NCBI GenBank assembly: GCA_022432975.1
Contig: CM039509.1
Span: 22,785,432 to 22,849,431 of the forward strand
Length of the DNA: 64,000 nt
Origin: Begonia masoniana
Lineage: Eukaryota > Streptophyta > Magnoliopsida > Cucurbitales > Begoniaceae
Reading direction: 5' to 3'
This document shows, one piece after another, positions 1 through 11,189 of the stretch. The notes under the pieces are model-generated. The model saw nothing but the letters and a program-made list of their open reading frames with translations, was not told the DNA's origin and ran no database searches. The stretch's first letter is position 1. Each line of letters starts with the position of its first letter. A program made the translations under genes and the position numbers.

Positions 1-982
1 ACTGTAGTCTGTATGTATGTGTTGTAAGAGGTGAATGATTCATTATGCAATTGTGATTTCTTCTTGCTATCTGAAAACAGATTTTATGCCACTTGCTTGG
101 GAGATATCGAACATGTTTTTTAATTAACATCTTCTTGTGTTATGTGTTTTTTAATTTAATTTTGATCATTTCTGTCGCTCCAAACATATGTATAAGCTTG
201 TATTTTCTCAGAACCATGCTGCAAAGAGTCACAAGTCATTACTCTTCAACCACAAACAAAGAGATAAAGCATTGACAACTTTAGAAAAATGATGGTGTAG
301 TTTTCTTTGAATGATATTAAAAACTAATGATTTAGAGTCATTTCCACTCATTTAGCAGCTCAACGAAAAAGTTTTCTGCCCACCAATTCCAATTCCTCTT
401 TCCCCATTTTTTACTTCAAGCCTCATCTTGTCATGGGACCTACTTCCACCCTACTCAAACACAACTCATTTACATAATTTTATTTTCAGTTTAACATTCA
501 CATTATCAAAATAGAAACATATATTTCGGTTGAATAGTTTTTAACAACATTCACATAAAATGCACTTATGAAATAATCTCATTCATTAAGTTATTAATTA
601 AGTTAACTTTGTTAAAATAATTAATCTCGTTAACTATTTTAAAGTTAAAGTAATTAATCTCGTTGTTTAATTAAAATTAAATTAAAAAACACATAACTTA
701 TTTGTACGTTTCGCATTTATTAATGGCTTAAATTATAAAACTAACTTATTAATTTATAATAAAATATAAAATTAAAATTAAAAAAATGGGCAGAATTTTA
801 TTTGTTTTATGACTCCCCATAGCTATCTTCAAACAATTCCTGCATATGCAAATCACAAAAATATTTTTAACAGACAGATCCAGTACACAAATAAGTTAAA
901 ATAAGCTACAGAATAAAAATAAACTATACAAAATCGCCAAACATAAGAAGCACATTAAAACGAATATACAACATAAACTAAA
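1..982. other. AT-rich DNA, no gene seen
   Basis: I see no coding exon, terminal repeat or RNA gene here. The sequence is strongly AT-rich, with many stops in all frames and short poly-A/T runs. It lies just past the 3' end of the minus-strand ORF that ends at 983. Confidence 0.6.
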
Positions 983-2191
983 CTATGGTAAGGGTGGAGG
1001 TGGGGCATCGTCGCCCTCGCCGCCTCTGCCTTTACGCCAAACCTCGAAAGCAGCTTCGAGCCGAAGTTGAGACGATCTCACAATATCCAGCCTGTCATTC
1101 ATGGTCTCCCACCTCTGATCCCACGTGTCCAACTTCTTATCCCACATGTCCAACCTCCGGTTTACCTCAACAAAATGGTTAAGTATTTGCTCCGACGTAC
1201 TGGACTCGTGGGGGTGCAATGGCGGTGCGGTGAAGGTGGTGGTGGCGTCCTCGGTGGCAGTAAAGTCAGCATTCTCGGTCGTGGTGTTGTCCTCCATCAG
1301 AATATCTCGAGATGTAGAGGCTCCAGGATCTCCCTTGGGCATCCAAGACCCGTCAACTTCAACCAGACCCATCCGAGTAAGATGAAGCCTGTCAAATACA
1401 TCGCCCGATCTGTTTGATCTGATATGCTCTCCTCTGGGCAGACGAATCTGAGATCGCTCTACGATCTTCCAAATCAATGAACCAAACGGCAGACTCTTGT
1501 TTTTTGTTCGACCGACCTCCTGCATGTGACTTACAATCATAAATCCTGGGTCGAACGTCCTGCCGCTGTATAGCTTCTGCATAATATATAGATCCATCCA
1601 GCTGACCAGATCTCTGTGACCATCTCTCGGCAGAAGGGTGTGAGTGATCAGGTTGTGAACAACCCGAGCCTTGACGTTCAAGGCATTTGCTCTTGGCTTC
1701 ACAAAGCCTGCAATGTTCGAATTTAAATGAATTTGCCTTATAAACTCAATTCCGTCTGTGGTCCGGGCAAAAACACACTCTCGGGAATTGTGATAATATG
1801 TCTCCGCGTCTTCTTCGTAAAATCCGATTAATTCGTTGATGACGCTGGCAGAGAGAATAATATTCGTACCGAATAGGTACGACTCCATGCACCCCGCTCT
1901 CCCTGAAACAACCAAGTTCGCATAAAATAGACGAACTATTCTGTCACAGCTATCTCCTTGCATGTCGTACACCCCGTGCAAAGAGATATTGTCAAACAGC
2001 TCTTTAATCTCCAATGACTCCCAACCACAGAAATTGGCAGTCTTTTCATAAATAATCGAGCGGTTTGACGTATCCCGCTCGAATTGCTCCTCACACGCCC
2101 GATTTCGAAATTCCATTGACGACGACTGCGGCTCCTCCTCCCGGTTTGTCGTCCGGGGAACCTTTCGACCAACAAAAGTTCGGGGGGGCAT
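983..2191 (-). CDS. Intact 'putative plant transposon' (Transposase_32-like) ORF
   Basis: This open frame has 402 codons from the first ATG (2191) to the stop at 983; the frame stays open upstream to 2239 but without an ATG. Residues about 40-270 form a globular domain with the landmarks IKELFDNISLHGVYD, RIVRLFYANLVV, KARVVHNLITHTLLPRDGHRD and FDPGFMIVSHMQEV. The C-terminal 80 residues are a Trp/Asp/Arg-rich coiled coil (LDMWDKKLDTWDQRWETMNDRLD type) with a Pro-rich tail. The same domain order, with the same spacing of FYANL and ARxxHxxI, occurs in the third ORF of the copia element at 34309-36333, so I infer common ancestry. The family is usually labelled 'putative plant transposon protein' (Pfam Transposase_32, from memory); its biochemical activity is unknown to me and I see no transposase catalytic triad. 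No LTRs or TSD flank this copy. It could be a retroelement remnant or a free-standing gene. Confidence 0.6.
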   Translation of the reverse strand: MPPRTFVGRKVPRTTNREEEPQSSSMEFRNRACEEQFERDTSNRSIIYEKTANFCGWESLEIKELFDNISLHGVYDMQGDSCDRIVRLFYANLVVSGRAGCMESYLFGTNIILSASVINELIGFYEEDAETYYHNSRECVFARTTDGIEFIRQIHLNSNIAGFVKPRANALNVKARVVHNLITHTLLPRDGHRDLVSWMDLYIMQKLYSGRTFDPGFMIVSHMQEVGRTKNKSLPFGSLIWKIVERSQIRLPRGEHIRSNRSGDVFDRLHLTRMGLVEVDGSWMPKGDPGASTSRDILMEDNTTTENADFTATEDATTTFTAPPLHPHESSTSEQILNHFVEVNRRLDMWDKKLDTWDQRWETMNDRLDIVRSSQLRLEAAFEVWRKGRGGEGDDAPPPPLP

Positions 2192-3520
2192 TTTCGGGTC
2201 GGTTTGAAATAGTTCCTTCAAAACACCTACCACAAACAAATATAAATTTCAATTAACAACATTTCAACTTCAAAAATTGAGAATTTATCAACGATCAAAA
2301 ACATGAATAAAGAACACTTAATAAATCTACCTGTTAATACTATCACTTTAGCAAGAACTATCAGAACATGATGTCAGGACATATCACTACAATTATATTT
2401 CTCTTTGCTTTGAAAAATTGTATAAAATACAGGAAACTGGTTCAATCATAGCAACCAATCATATAAAATGCGAAGTTGACTATCACAGTCCAACCTTGTA
2501 TTTCTAATTCGATGGGTATTGCGCAACCACTGCTACCACCAGGAGCTGGCTGAAACAATCAAATAACCAAATTCATTAGAATCAAGGCTGGAAGCTTGTG
2601 ATAAGATCCTGAACACCTATGCAGGCATATTAATCAAATTCATATCCTGACATTTATTAAAAAACTAACAAGATCATTAAGACAGCCTTGTGGAAGACAA
2701 AGCCTCAATGCTTGAAGCATTGAAGATTATTATAGCTTCAGAGGAAATGGGTTCAGTAAAAGCATGTGAAATGACCAGATATTTTAAGCTATAATGGCCA
2801 CCTCACGAACTATGTTTAAATAAAGGGACACTGAGACTCATAGGATTTTGTATTGGTTTAGAATATTTTCCAATCTTATTAAAGGTCATGATCCAAAGGA
2901 CAATGGCAAAAGTAGAACTAAATCGAAACTCACCTGAGAGAAGATGATATCACAGCTTGTACAAGAAAACACCAAAAATCTGGAGGGAGGGAAGGCAGTC
3001 ACGTACGTTTATTGTTTTTGCTTGAGCAGATTATGGGTCAAGGCAAAATGCAGCAGATGAGTAAGGAGTGTACTTTGAACTACGGAAGTGTGGTTCTGAG
3101 TGCTTTTCGATCAGCCCCGAATACCTGAAATGGCAAGAAAATTAATGTCAATTCACCGGAAAGAGGAGGCGGGTATCGAATTGGAAAATAGATGAACTGA
3201 TATAGATGAAGAAACAAAGATACCCGAAGTCCTTCACGTACACATTTGTGAAGAGTTCGGCTATGCAAGTATTGAAGGGAATAATAAAAAATCAACATTT
3301 TCGACTAAAATTTTGAAGAAATACCTGTCGTGCGAACAGCGAGCCGGCGAGAGCGACTGGGAGAGACGGCGAAATATAGCTACGCACGGCGAGGGCGAGG
3401 GCGAGGAACCAGGGAAGCGACTGCGAGGGCGTGGTGGTGGTCGGGTTTAGGGGCGAGCTTCTGCGGCGAGGAGGGTAAAGATTTTAGGGATTTACAGACT
3501 TCGGGTTAAAAATGGCGAGT
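2192..3520 (-). other. Possible remnants of a spliced minus-strand host gene
   Basis: Reading the minus strand, a GC-rich segment at about 3500-3345 ends in a donor-like AG/GTATTT. Short exon-like stretches follow near 3272-3228 and 3125-3071 (the latter ends VFGADRKALRTTLP, stop). An acceptor-like tttcag precedes another open stretch near 2560-2430 (GGSSGCAIPIELEIQG). I do not recognise the protein, and the exons cannot be joined with confidence. It could equally be non-coding DNA. The rest of the interval shows nothing I can name. Confidence 0.18.
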
Positions 3521-3524
3521 CTCT

Positions 3525-3690
3525 GTGGCTGGGGCGGGTACCCGCCCCCTCACGCGGGTACCCGCCTCACGCGGGGGGTCGGCGGGTCCCCGCGTGACCC
3601 CCCTCGTGAGGCGGGTACCCGCGTGGGGGGGCGGGTACCCGCCTCACCCTCTGCGGGGGGTGATCGGTCCCCCGCAGAGCTTTATTTTGC
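3525..3690. repeat. GC-rich cluster of nested palindromes
   Basis: In an otherwise AT-rich region, about 165 bases are almost pure G/C and built from repeats of the palindrome GCGGGTACCCGC with flanking GTGAGG/CCTCAC and CCGCAGAG/CTCTGCGGG arms. Several overlapping foldbacks can form. It may be the hairpin part of a small mobile element or an LTR fragment, but I could not find terminal repeats or a TSD around it. Confidence 0.6.
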
Positions 3691-4046
3691 CTTTTTGAAA
3701 GTTGGAGCTTTTTTTTGCTCTTTTCTGATAGTTGGAGCTTTTTTACGCACTTAACCCTTTACCTGAATGGACATCTCCACCCATATTTGTATTGGATTGG
3801 CCCCACACTTTGTTTCCAAATCTTACGTTTGTCCAAGACATTCCACTTCATGCCCCTATTAAACGCCACGTGTCCTGAATGCATCGCGTCTGACGACTTT
3901 GACCATCCATTTCCTAACAAATTTCGCCTTTTTTTCTCCCTCTCCCTTAAATGCGCTTCCTTTCGGGCTTTCGGCCATTACCGACCAACATCGAAAATAT
4001 CCGCCTTTTCAATTCTCTGACGAAGCTCCTTGACTGTTCAATTAAA

Positions 4047-4310
4047 ATGGCCGATTTCAAGAACAATTTTGAATCCTTTAGAGAATGTGTGGTGGAGCAC
4101 AAACTTCGAACTGTTGGTAATTTTCTCCATCTATCGACATTTCTCTTTACTCTTCCATGATTTCCACGGGATCGTTTTATAAGCTTTTCTTTTTCTTTTT
4201 TCTCTTTGGGAAAAATAAAGGTTGTCTATGGCTTAGCGGAATAACAGGATCGATTGCGTACAACTGGTCTCAACCCAACATGAAAACCAGCGTCAAGATT
4301 ATTCACGCTA
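4047..4310 (+). pseudogene. Truncated HIG1-domain (hypoxia-responsive family) gene, exons 1-2 only
   Basis: Exon 1 (4047-4116) encodes an ATG-started MADFKNNFESFRECVVEHKL-type N-terminus and ends at donor TTG/GTAATT. Exon 2 (4221-4310) follows an acceptor and continues in phase with GCLWLSGITGSIAYNW then SQPNMKTSVKIIHA. This is the conserved core of the small plant mitochondrial HIG1/hypoxia-responsive proteins (about 80-95 residues, inner-membrane, respiratory-supercomplex associated in known members). The membrane segment GCLWLSGITGSIAY is present. I could not find the next exon, which should encode a second helix (LHAQALTLAALAG type), and the donor after exon 2 is weak (CTA/GTTCAG). I therefore call it a gene fragment. 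Family recognition is fairly secure; loss of function is inferred. Confidence 0.65.
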
Positions 4311-4312
4311 GT

Positions 4313-5842
4313 TCAGCTTTCTTTACCGGATTATTTCATCATCCCATTTTTTACTGGATTTTTTTATTGTTTCCTCAAGGCATTTGATCATTTGAAGAAT
4401 TTAGGTATGATTTTTTGAGAATAAAACGTTTGTTCTTCTGGGTATGCTGCTGCTGGTGTATAAAGTTTAATTAGGCATAGTAAATTCTTGTAATTTTGAC
4501 TATTGATTATGCTTTTTTTCTCATATTTTTCGAGGGAATTAGTCCCGATTAGGCTTTGCAATTATCCAAGTTATAATTCTAGTTGATAGGAACATGTTTA
4601 TTGTAAGCAGAAATCCTTCGAGAGCTGTGTTTTCTTGCTGAGGACCAACGAGTTGAAGTTTACTGTTTTGAGACTTCCCGAATCAAATCTGTTAGTCAAA
4701 TACTTTTTTTTTTTTTTTTTTTTTTCAGCCTAGTTGTTTCTCCTGTATTGTTGCTTACTCTGTTATATAGTCTCTTTATATCAATATGCATCTTTTTTAC
4801 CTATAGAAGGTGACCCTATGTTTGGACACATAGGGATATTCATATTAGATTATTTTAATATAGATTAATTCAGTATATGACAAAATATAGATTAATTCTT
4901 TACCCATTTATTATTCCAAGCGATATAAAGAATATTCATTTCAAAAACAGTGGAGTATTCTTTACCCATTTATAGTAATTGTAATATCCATTGACAGACA
5001 TAATATAATATGTCTGTCAATGGATATTAAATTACTTGCAACAAGAATATTCTCACTATATATAATCTTGTTGTGCTCTTGAATGCGAAGTTGGGCACGG
5101 AGTTAGGGATTTGTAGCCTCTACTCTTTGATTCAGTGATAAGATCTCTGGCAATTACTGACTTGGATTCGCAATCGAGAGGATGTCTCGGTGTTTTCCTT
5201 TTATGCCTCGCGGGTGTGTGAGAAAGGGGTGAATACCGGGGCGGCCTTGATCGAATCGATTAAGGTTTGTTGAACGATTTGGTTTTCGATGAGTGTGCTC
5301 AACTACTTCTCTTCAAATTCTCTTGATTGGCGAGGTTTTTATTCGAGGATTTTGGACGTGATGAATCTAGTTATTTTGGAATTTTCTCAATGAAAATAAA
5401 GTACTGCATAGGGTTTACTCGTCTTTTGAATAAACTGCAATCGTCTTTTGGGTGGCATGTTAATAGATCCAAATCGCATTATAATGGTGAACATTAGCTT
5501 TTCATGATTCCATGTAGCCTGAGCGTAGAACCAATGGAACATGATCAATTTTGGCATGTTCAATCTTAAGAGAGAAATTTTTATGATGAAAACAATTATC
5601 TTTTTTTACCACTCATCATGTGAGGAATATTTATTTCTTCAGATTTTTTGCGTTGAATTACGATAACCCTTTTCAAAATTTTAATTTAATTGTGTCTCCC
5701 TCATCGAAAATATAAATTGCACGTTTGATCAGGTCATGTGGGTAGTGGAAAGACCTAGGGTTTAGGATGGATGAGTTTGGTTTTACTCCTATCTGGTCTT
5801 TCCGAGTCCTTTGTTTCTGAAATTGTTATCGGATGCTTCTAA
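4313..5842. other. Non-coding DNA, no gene recognised
   Basis: This stretch holds a poly-T tract (about 4702-4728), the foldback at 4982-5029 listed separately, and a short duplicated phrase (attctttacccattta, near 4898 and 4960). No exon of the neighbouring gene fragments was found here. Confidence 0.5.
4982..5029. repeat. Perfect 21-bp foldback
   Basis: Arms 4982-5002 and 5009-5029 are exact reverse complements with a 6-base loop. Flanking sequence is AT-rich. The size and perfection fit a MITE remnant or a young foldback. A small-RNA hairpin is possible, but nothing else supports it. Confidence 0.7.
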
Positions 5843-5846
5843 ATAG

Positions 5847-6664
5847 CTCAAAAATGCGGAAAAGAAAACTCGCAAAGAAGAGAGAGAGAGGCTTGGAGAC
5901 ATTTGTGATGGAAAAGTGAAAAGTGTTGGCGACCAAAAGGCTCCCGAATATGAGAGAAGGAAGGCAGGGAATGAACAAGTGGAGAGAAGTGACCTTACTG
6001 AAGAACATGGGCAACCTCACTACTTATCAGATAGCACCCAGAGCAGTGACAAGGAAAAAATGACAGTACATTGCTCAATCATAGTGGTAAGAAATCCGTC
6101 CTGCACATTTTTCTTTTCAAATATGCCATTGCCCCTATTTTCGTCTGATAGAATTTTCGTGTTGTTGCAGATCATCCAGAAAAAAGGCGTGTTATTAGCA
6201 TCTGGGTAAACCCGGAGAAGCAAAGTGACCTGAAGAAGGAAACAGTAGAGAAGCAGAACAGTTCTTCTGCTAAACGGCCAGATGAAGCAGTTCACGAATC
6301 CAAACGAGGGGAACATTGCTCCGCCGTGTCAAAATCAGCAGCTGATTCCATCAATAAATGCAAAATAGAACTCTACCCGAGGTGATGACAAAGCCTGTAG
6401 CACTTCTACTAACAGAAACATATCTCATCAAAATGGGGTAGAAGCATTAGAATTACAGTACAAGAATTTAATTGACTGCTGGACTCCGCAGCGGCTTCAG
6501 TCCGTGGTGGATAATGTCGATGATGCAGACTGGCTATTTGGAACAACACATCCAGTTCAAACTCTCAAATTTAAAGCGACACAAAGCTACTACTACCATG
6601 GATCAAACTTGCAGGAGTGTAAGTTTGTGGCCACGAGCGCATTGCCTTATTTTCATTATGCATT
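5847..6664 (+). pseudogene. Fragment of an uncharacterised Lys/Glu-rich plant protein gene
   Basis: Exon-like segment 5847-6086 encodes a basic/acidic stretch (EKKTRKEERERLGD; RSDLTEEHGQPHYLSDST) and ends at donor GTG/GTAAG. A second segment starts after TTGCAG at 6171 (HPEKRRVISIWVNPEKQ) and runs through IELYPR into YKNLIDCWTPQRLQSVV, DDADWLFGTT and a C-terminal ALPY block. These landmarks match a family of uncharacterised plant proteins that I recall only by pattern; no function is assigned. Damage is visible: an in-frame TAG at 5844, a phase mismatch across the intron, a TGA at 6383 with a one-base frame change, and a broken C-terminus. It lies on the opposite strand to the WD40 fragment 100 bases away. 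Confidence 0.4.
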
Positions 6665-6767
6665 GCCTTATTGATTACACTCATACTTCATAGAATTTTA
6701 CTTTGCAACCTGAGAAAGTCTCTTTTTGTTCAGTTAAGATCTGGTGGGTTGTTAAAAATCAGAATAC

Positions 6768-6963
6768 CTTCTGAGCAAGAAGCAATAATTGTACTCCCGT
6801 CGGCACTGCCATAACTGGCCGTAGTTCCAAATAAAGTCACGATAGCTCTTCTGTGATGGACCTTGTGTTGCTCCCCCTTGATTTCTGGAAGAGGAAGTTT
6901 AAGTTGCGTCTTGTTTTCATTAGATAGTTTTTGGTTTTCTTCCGCATACATATACAAAGAACA
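6768..6963 (-). pseudogene. TBL2-type WD40 gene, 3' half of a split exon
   Basis: On the minus strand this segment reads CSLYMYAEENQKLSNENK, then KLPLPEIKGEQHKVHH, GTTASYGSADGSTIIASCSEG, and ends at donor GAAG/GTATTC. It joins seamlessly in frame to the segment at 18345-18449 (SSVIVASQTLSGCS) if the 11.4-kb insertion and one copy of the GAACA duplication are removed. The combined exon resembles plant transducin beta-like 2 WD40 proteins. No downstream exons are visible below 6768, where an unrelated plus-strand gene fragment lies. The locus was therefore truncated as well as interrupted. Confidence 0.6.
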
Positions 6964-8222
6964 TGACATGCCTCGGGTTACATTCAAAAGGAAAATTGGC
7001 AAAGTCTCAAACTTTATATCTTCGCTCTACTTATTACGTGTTTTTCTCTTGTAGGTATAATTCTTGAAAGGAATGCATATGGAGCACTTGGAGGAAGTCA
7101 CCAACTAGCCCGATGGGAATTTGTCATCCCGGGCCTTTATCTTTGTAATTTTTTTATTTTTGAACTTATTTGGCATACATTCACCTTTATTGTATGGATT
7201 ATATAATTGTATCATGCATTAGATTGTGTGGTTAGGGTTAGATGTATGTTGGTGGATTATGGGTTGAAGAAATTCAACTAATTATTTAAAGAAAAAATGC
7301 CTTCACAAGATCAAGCTCAAAGGAAGCCATGGCGCAAAGAAGAGCCTACATTTAAAAGTATGATTTTGCAGGTACAAGAGTTAGTGGCAACATGGATTGA
7401 TGATGTGGCAAGATTCCCTCCATTGATCCATTTGGGCATGACATTCATCTCTTCCCTAGGATGTGTCCTTGTTTGCCTTGATCTTAGCCATCCATCATTT
7501 TTCATTCAAGGGCCATCATTCATTCATCCTTATGGAAATCCTAATCCACCCTAGGATCTCTATAAAAGCATGGCATTGGTGAATGTTTTACAACTTTTGC
7601 CCAAATCAATACACTACTATTTCCCTAATATCCAAGGTGTTTCCTTTGGTGTTTTCCTTGGTTCTTTGAACCAAGTGCAGTAGCCCTCCATTATTAACTT
7701 AGCTTGGGTTGCTAAGTTAATTCTTACTCATTCACTCGCCTTCTCCATTGGGAGTTGGAGTTGAGGACGAAAATCCCGGCCTACGGTAGTTGTTTTTCCT
7801 ACGGAAAAATCGTTCACTCGAGAGCTTAAATCGTAAGATCGCTCTACGAGTCCGCCAAGGGTATTTCCTTTACTTTCTTGCCATTACATTTTCACACACA
7901 TCACCCTTTAATTTTCGGCCATCAAACTCACACACTCCACATTTATTTTATTGCATTTTTCTCTTCATTTTCATCTTGCATATCTTCACCATTTCACACA
8001 CCATCTCTTCATCTTTTCCTTATTTTTCTTTTATCTTTCTTACCCTCATTATCCACCATATATTCGGCCACTAGCGCACACACCACTCTCCTCATTTTTC
8101 TTTTGCATTTATTATTATATTTAGTCCATATTTTCGGCAATTTACACTACCACACAATCGAGCACTCTTCTTGAATATTTTGTGGGTTTGAACACAACCC
8201 TTTTCTAAGGGATATTGTATCA
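6964..8222 (+). repeat. 5' LTR of the gag-only element
   Basis: TG...CA termini, 1,259 bp. A TATA box (TATAAAAG, 7561-7568) sits in the middle. Upstream of it, an 85-codon ATG frame (7297-7554) occurs with an identical protein in the 3' LTR (15241-15498). Because the frame lies in U3, upstream of the TATA box, it is unlikely to be made from this promoter, so I do not call it a gene. T-rich and CAC-rich tracts follow the TATA box to the LTR end. Confidence 0.88.
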
Positions 8223-8224
8223 AA

Positions 8225-8237
8225 TAGTATCAAAGCC
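8225..8237 (+). promoter_or_regulatory. Primer-binding site (tRNA-iMet-like, degenerate)
   Basis: TAGTATCAAAGCC starts two bases after the 5' LTR and differs at two positions from the usual plant initiator-Met PBS. It would prime minus-strand DNA synthesis on the element RNA. Confidence 0.65.
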
Positions 8238-9538
8238 AAAAGGCTTCCCACGATGCGTTTTAGTTGGCATGACAATAGTCAAAAATCGACACAAAACGGG
8301 GATAGCGGCTCGCTTTATTTTCTAGCATTTTTCCTTACTAATATTGTGCTAACTTGTGCTATTTTATTTTTATTATTTGCTGCCATTATTATTGTCATTT
8401 AAATGCTTAAAATATTCTGAAAAATATGGTATGCAATGTGTTAGAAGATCGGCCAAGGTGAGCATTTCAAATCCCTCATTTTTCGTTTCGGTTTTATCTC
8501 CTTTATTCTTTGTTTTTTCCCTTGTTTTGTTGCCTCGGTTTTTCTATATTATTTGCTGTGTTTTGAGCCATGTTTTAGCACTTAAATATTGTCCATTAAC
8601 TATATAAAAATTCTGGAATTTTTGGTGTTTAAAAATCGGCCTAAAACTAATTCTAAAAACCGGTTGTTGAAGTGTTATTCTTCTCGGATTTTGTTAGACT
8701 TTTGCCTCGGTTTCATAGTTATTTTTGCCTTGATTTTTCTATGTTACTTTACTATGAATGAGTCACGAAATTTCATCTAAGATATGTGCTATTAACTTGT
8801 TTCAAAATCGGAATTAAAGGATGCATAAATTGACCCTAAAGTTTGAGCTATAAAATCGGTTCATTTATGTTACTTTTCTTCTCGGTTTTGCATGTTATTC
8901 CTCTGATTTTTCTTGGCATCTTTTGATTATAATTGAACCATGTTTTGCATCTAAATGTTGTTCCAATAACTAAAAATTAATTCTGAAATTTTGATGCATA
9001 AAAGTCGGCTCTAAATTTTTACTTAAAAATCGGATTCTACTTGTTGAATGCTTATTCGGTTTTTCGAGTATGTTCCTCTCGGATTTCCTTGTTAGTTTGC
9101 TGAATGTTTGCACTTGGATTTAGCTTATAATTCATCTATTAAATGCTGTAATTTAATTGCACAAAATTTGATTTACAAGGATGATTAATTTTCTAGCTAA
9201 AAATTGGCTATATTGAATATTATACACTTAGAAAATTCTGCTCAACTTGAAATTTCAGCATATTAACTATGATTAAATTCGTGATCTAATTGTATTAGTT
9301 GCTGTTTTTGAAGTTATTTAGTTGCTATTAATATTATTTTGAGTGATTCTAATTAAAAGTCGATAACTTGATTGAAATTGGTTAGACTTGTGATAATTGC
9401 ACGAATTGAAAATTTTATTTCTAAAACTAGTTATTGCTAAGTGATATTGAAACCTAAGTTGTTTATTGAATACCAATTTTTAAATATTGATTGTGAGCAT
9501 GATCCTTATTTTACTTTTATCTTAGCTAGGAAACATTC
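8238..9538. other. Non-coding leader of the gag-only element
   Basis: This is AT-rich DNA with a loose, degenerate phrase repeated several times (aaaatcgg, ctcggttttt, tgttacttt...). No open frame or known motif was found. It ends at the TSD of the nested solo LTR. Confidence 0.5.
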
Positions 9539-9543
9539 CTTAG

Positions 9544-11076
9544 TGTTGACTTAAATAGAGATTAAGTCTAAATATTGTTTTTGATGATGTATTTAATGAT
9601 AAATATATAATTTGATTATGTTTATAAAATGAGATTATTGAATTAAGCATTTGATTTTAATCCTTTGGAAATACCCTTGAAAAGGGTATTTTAGAGTTCT
9701 AATAATATTGGTTAAGTGTACAAGGCATGCATCTGCCGATAGAGTACAAGGCGTGCATCTGCCGATAGTTTTTCCAAGGCCTGCTTCTACCGATGGCATT
9801 CACTAAACGACAAAGAAGAGTTCCTTCTGCCGATCGCTAAACGACAAAGCATGCACCTGCCGATGGCATTTCAAGCTTCACATGCCGATAGCGTTAAAGC
9901 TTCACATGCCGTTAGCGTTAAAGCTTCACATACCGATAGCGGTTCAAGCTCTTTAGTGCAACACATGCCGATGGCGGTTTCAAGTTGGTTCTACCGATGA
10001 AGCTCAAGACTTGCATCTGCCGATGGCCTTTCAAGACTTGTTTCTGCCGATGGCCTTTCAAGACTTGCTTCTGCCGAAGGCCTTTCAAGATGCTTCTGCC
10101 GATGGCTTTTCAAGATCCTTCTGCTGATGGAATCTTAAGGTGCATCTGCCGATAACTTTCAAGCTTCACCTGCCGATAACTCTAATGGTACATCTGCCGA
10201 TGGAAGGTCAAGATACTCATGCCGACAGCATTACAAGTTACATCTACCGATAACTCAAAGCTTGCACATGCCGATGACTTATCATGTTGCTTCTACCGAT
10301 GTCGTTTGAAGATACTCATGCCGATAGCATTACAGCTTGTATCCACCGATGACGTTCCGATTGTTTAAAGTCTTCAACCGGTGATCTTCCGTCAGAATTC
10401 AAAATAGCCGCGAAGCTACAGTGACGTCGTTTTTAGTATTAACTCTAGAACTTTAATGGCGACGACGAACAACACTTTCCGGTGCAACGGATATCTGCTT
10501 CTGTACGGATGCTTCCCAACGGTAACAAAGTTTCTATTATTGGATAAGAAGCATTGAAGTCAAGAAGAATTAAATACAGAGTATTTAAGCTGAGGTTAGA
10601 GCTCGATGACCTAACTTTTGGCAATTTGAATCCCTGAGCCCTAACTTGCGAGATTATTCATACTCTGTAACTCTATCTACTCTGCTCTCAGATTCCAAAC
10701 TTGAGATTTATTCCTTGAGAGAGTTTAGACCTTGATATATTTTTTACTCATTCAAAATCTGTAAAGGCTGTGGATTATCGCCTGTGAAGTATAACCCTGA
10801 AGTGTAAAGGCAGTTGATCGGAGCCCGAAATTCCGATCTGGTTATTCTCGAGGAGAAGGTTAAGGATCTTCAAGGGGTAAACCTTGAAGCGTGGATGTAG
10901 GCTGGGTTGAGCCGAACCACGTTAAAACTCTTGTGTGAATTTTTCTCTCACTCTCTACTTTATTTGTTTGTTTGCTGTTAGCATTTAACCAATTCACGAG
11001 AGAAATTATCTAGGTTAATAAATTAGGTTTTAAAAAGTCTAATTCACCCCCCTCTTAGACAAATCTCGATCCTACA
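9544..11076 (+). mobile_element. Copia (Sirevirus-type) solo LTR, CTTAG TSD
   Basis: 1,533 bp, starting TGTTGACTTA and ending TCGATCCTACA, with the TSD CTTAG at 9539-9543 and 11077-11081. It is related to the LTRs of the complete Sirevirus at 27904. The U3 part (about 9718-10345) is a dense array of roughly 25-bp units built on CATCTGCCGATGG/CATGCCGATAGC, with CTAAACGACAAA at 9803-9814 and 9837-9848. A TATA-like TATTTAAG follows near 10583. No internal region is present, so this is an unequal-recombination product. Confidence 0.92.
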
Positions 11077-11189
11077 CTTAGTACCTAAAATTTTTCCTAA
11101 GACAATTAATCAAGATAATCACCTCACTAACTTTTGGGATAAAACAACTTAGTCAAGAACTTGAAATTTAAAAATTAAAATACTTAGAC

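Noticed and set aside
4157..4387. Continuous plus-strand frame through the HIG1 exon 2 region as a 76-residue gene
   Set aside because: Only the residues from 4221 to 4310 are homologous; the rest is intron read-through.
7790..8174. Phe/His/Ser-rich hydrophobic frames in the gag-only LTR (also 17836-18296)
   Set aside because: They come from a pyrimidine-rich tract after the TATA box; frames shift between the two LTRs.
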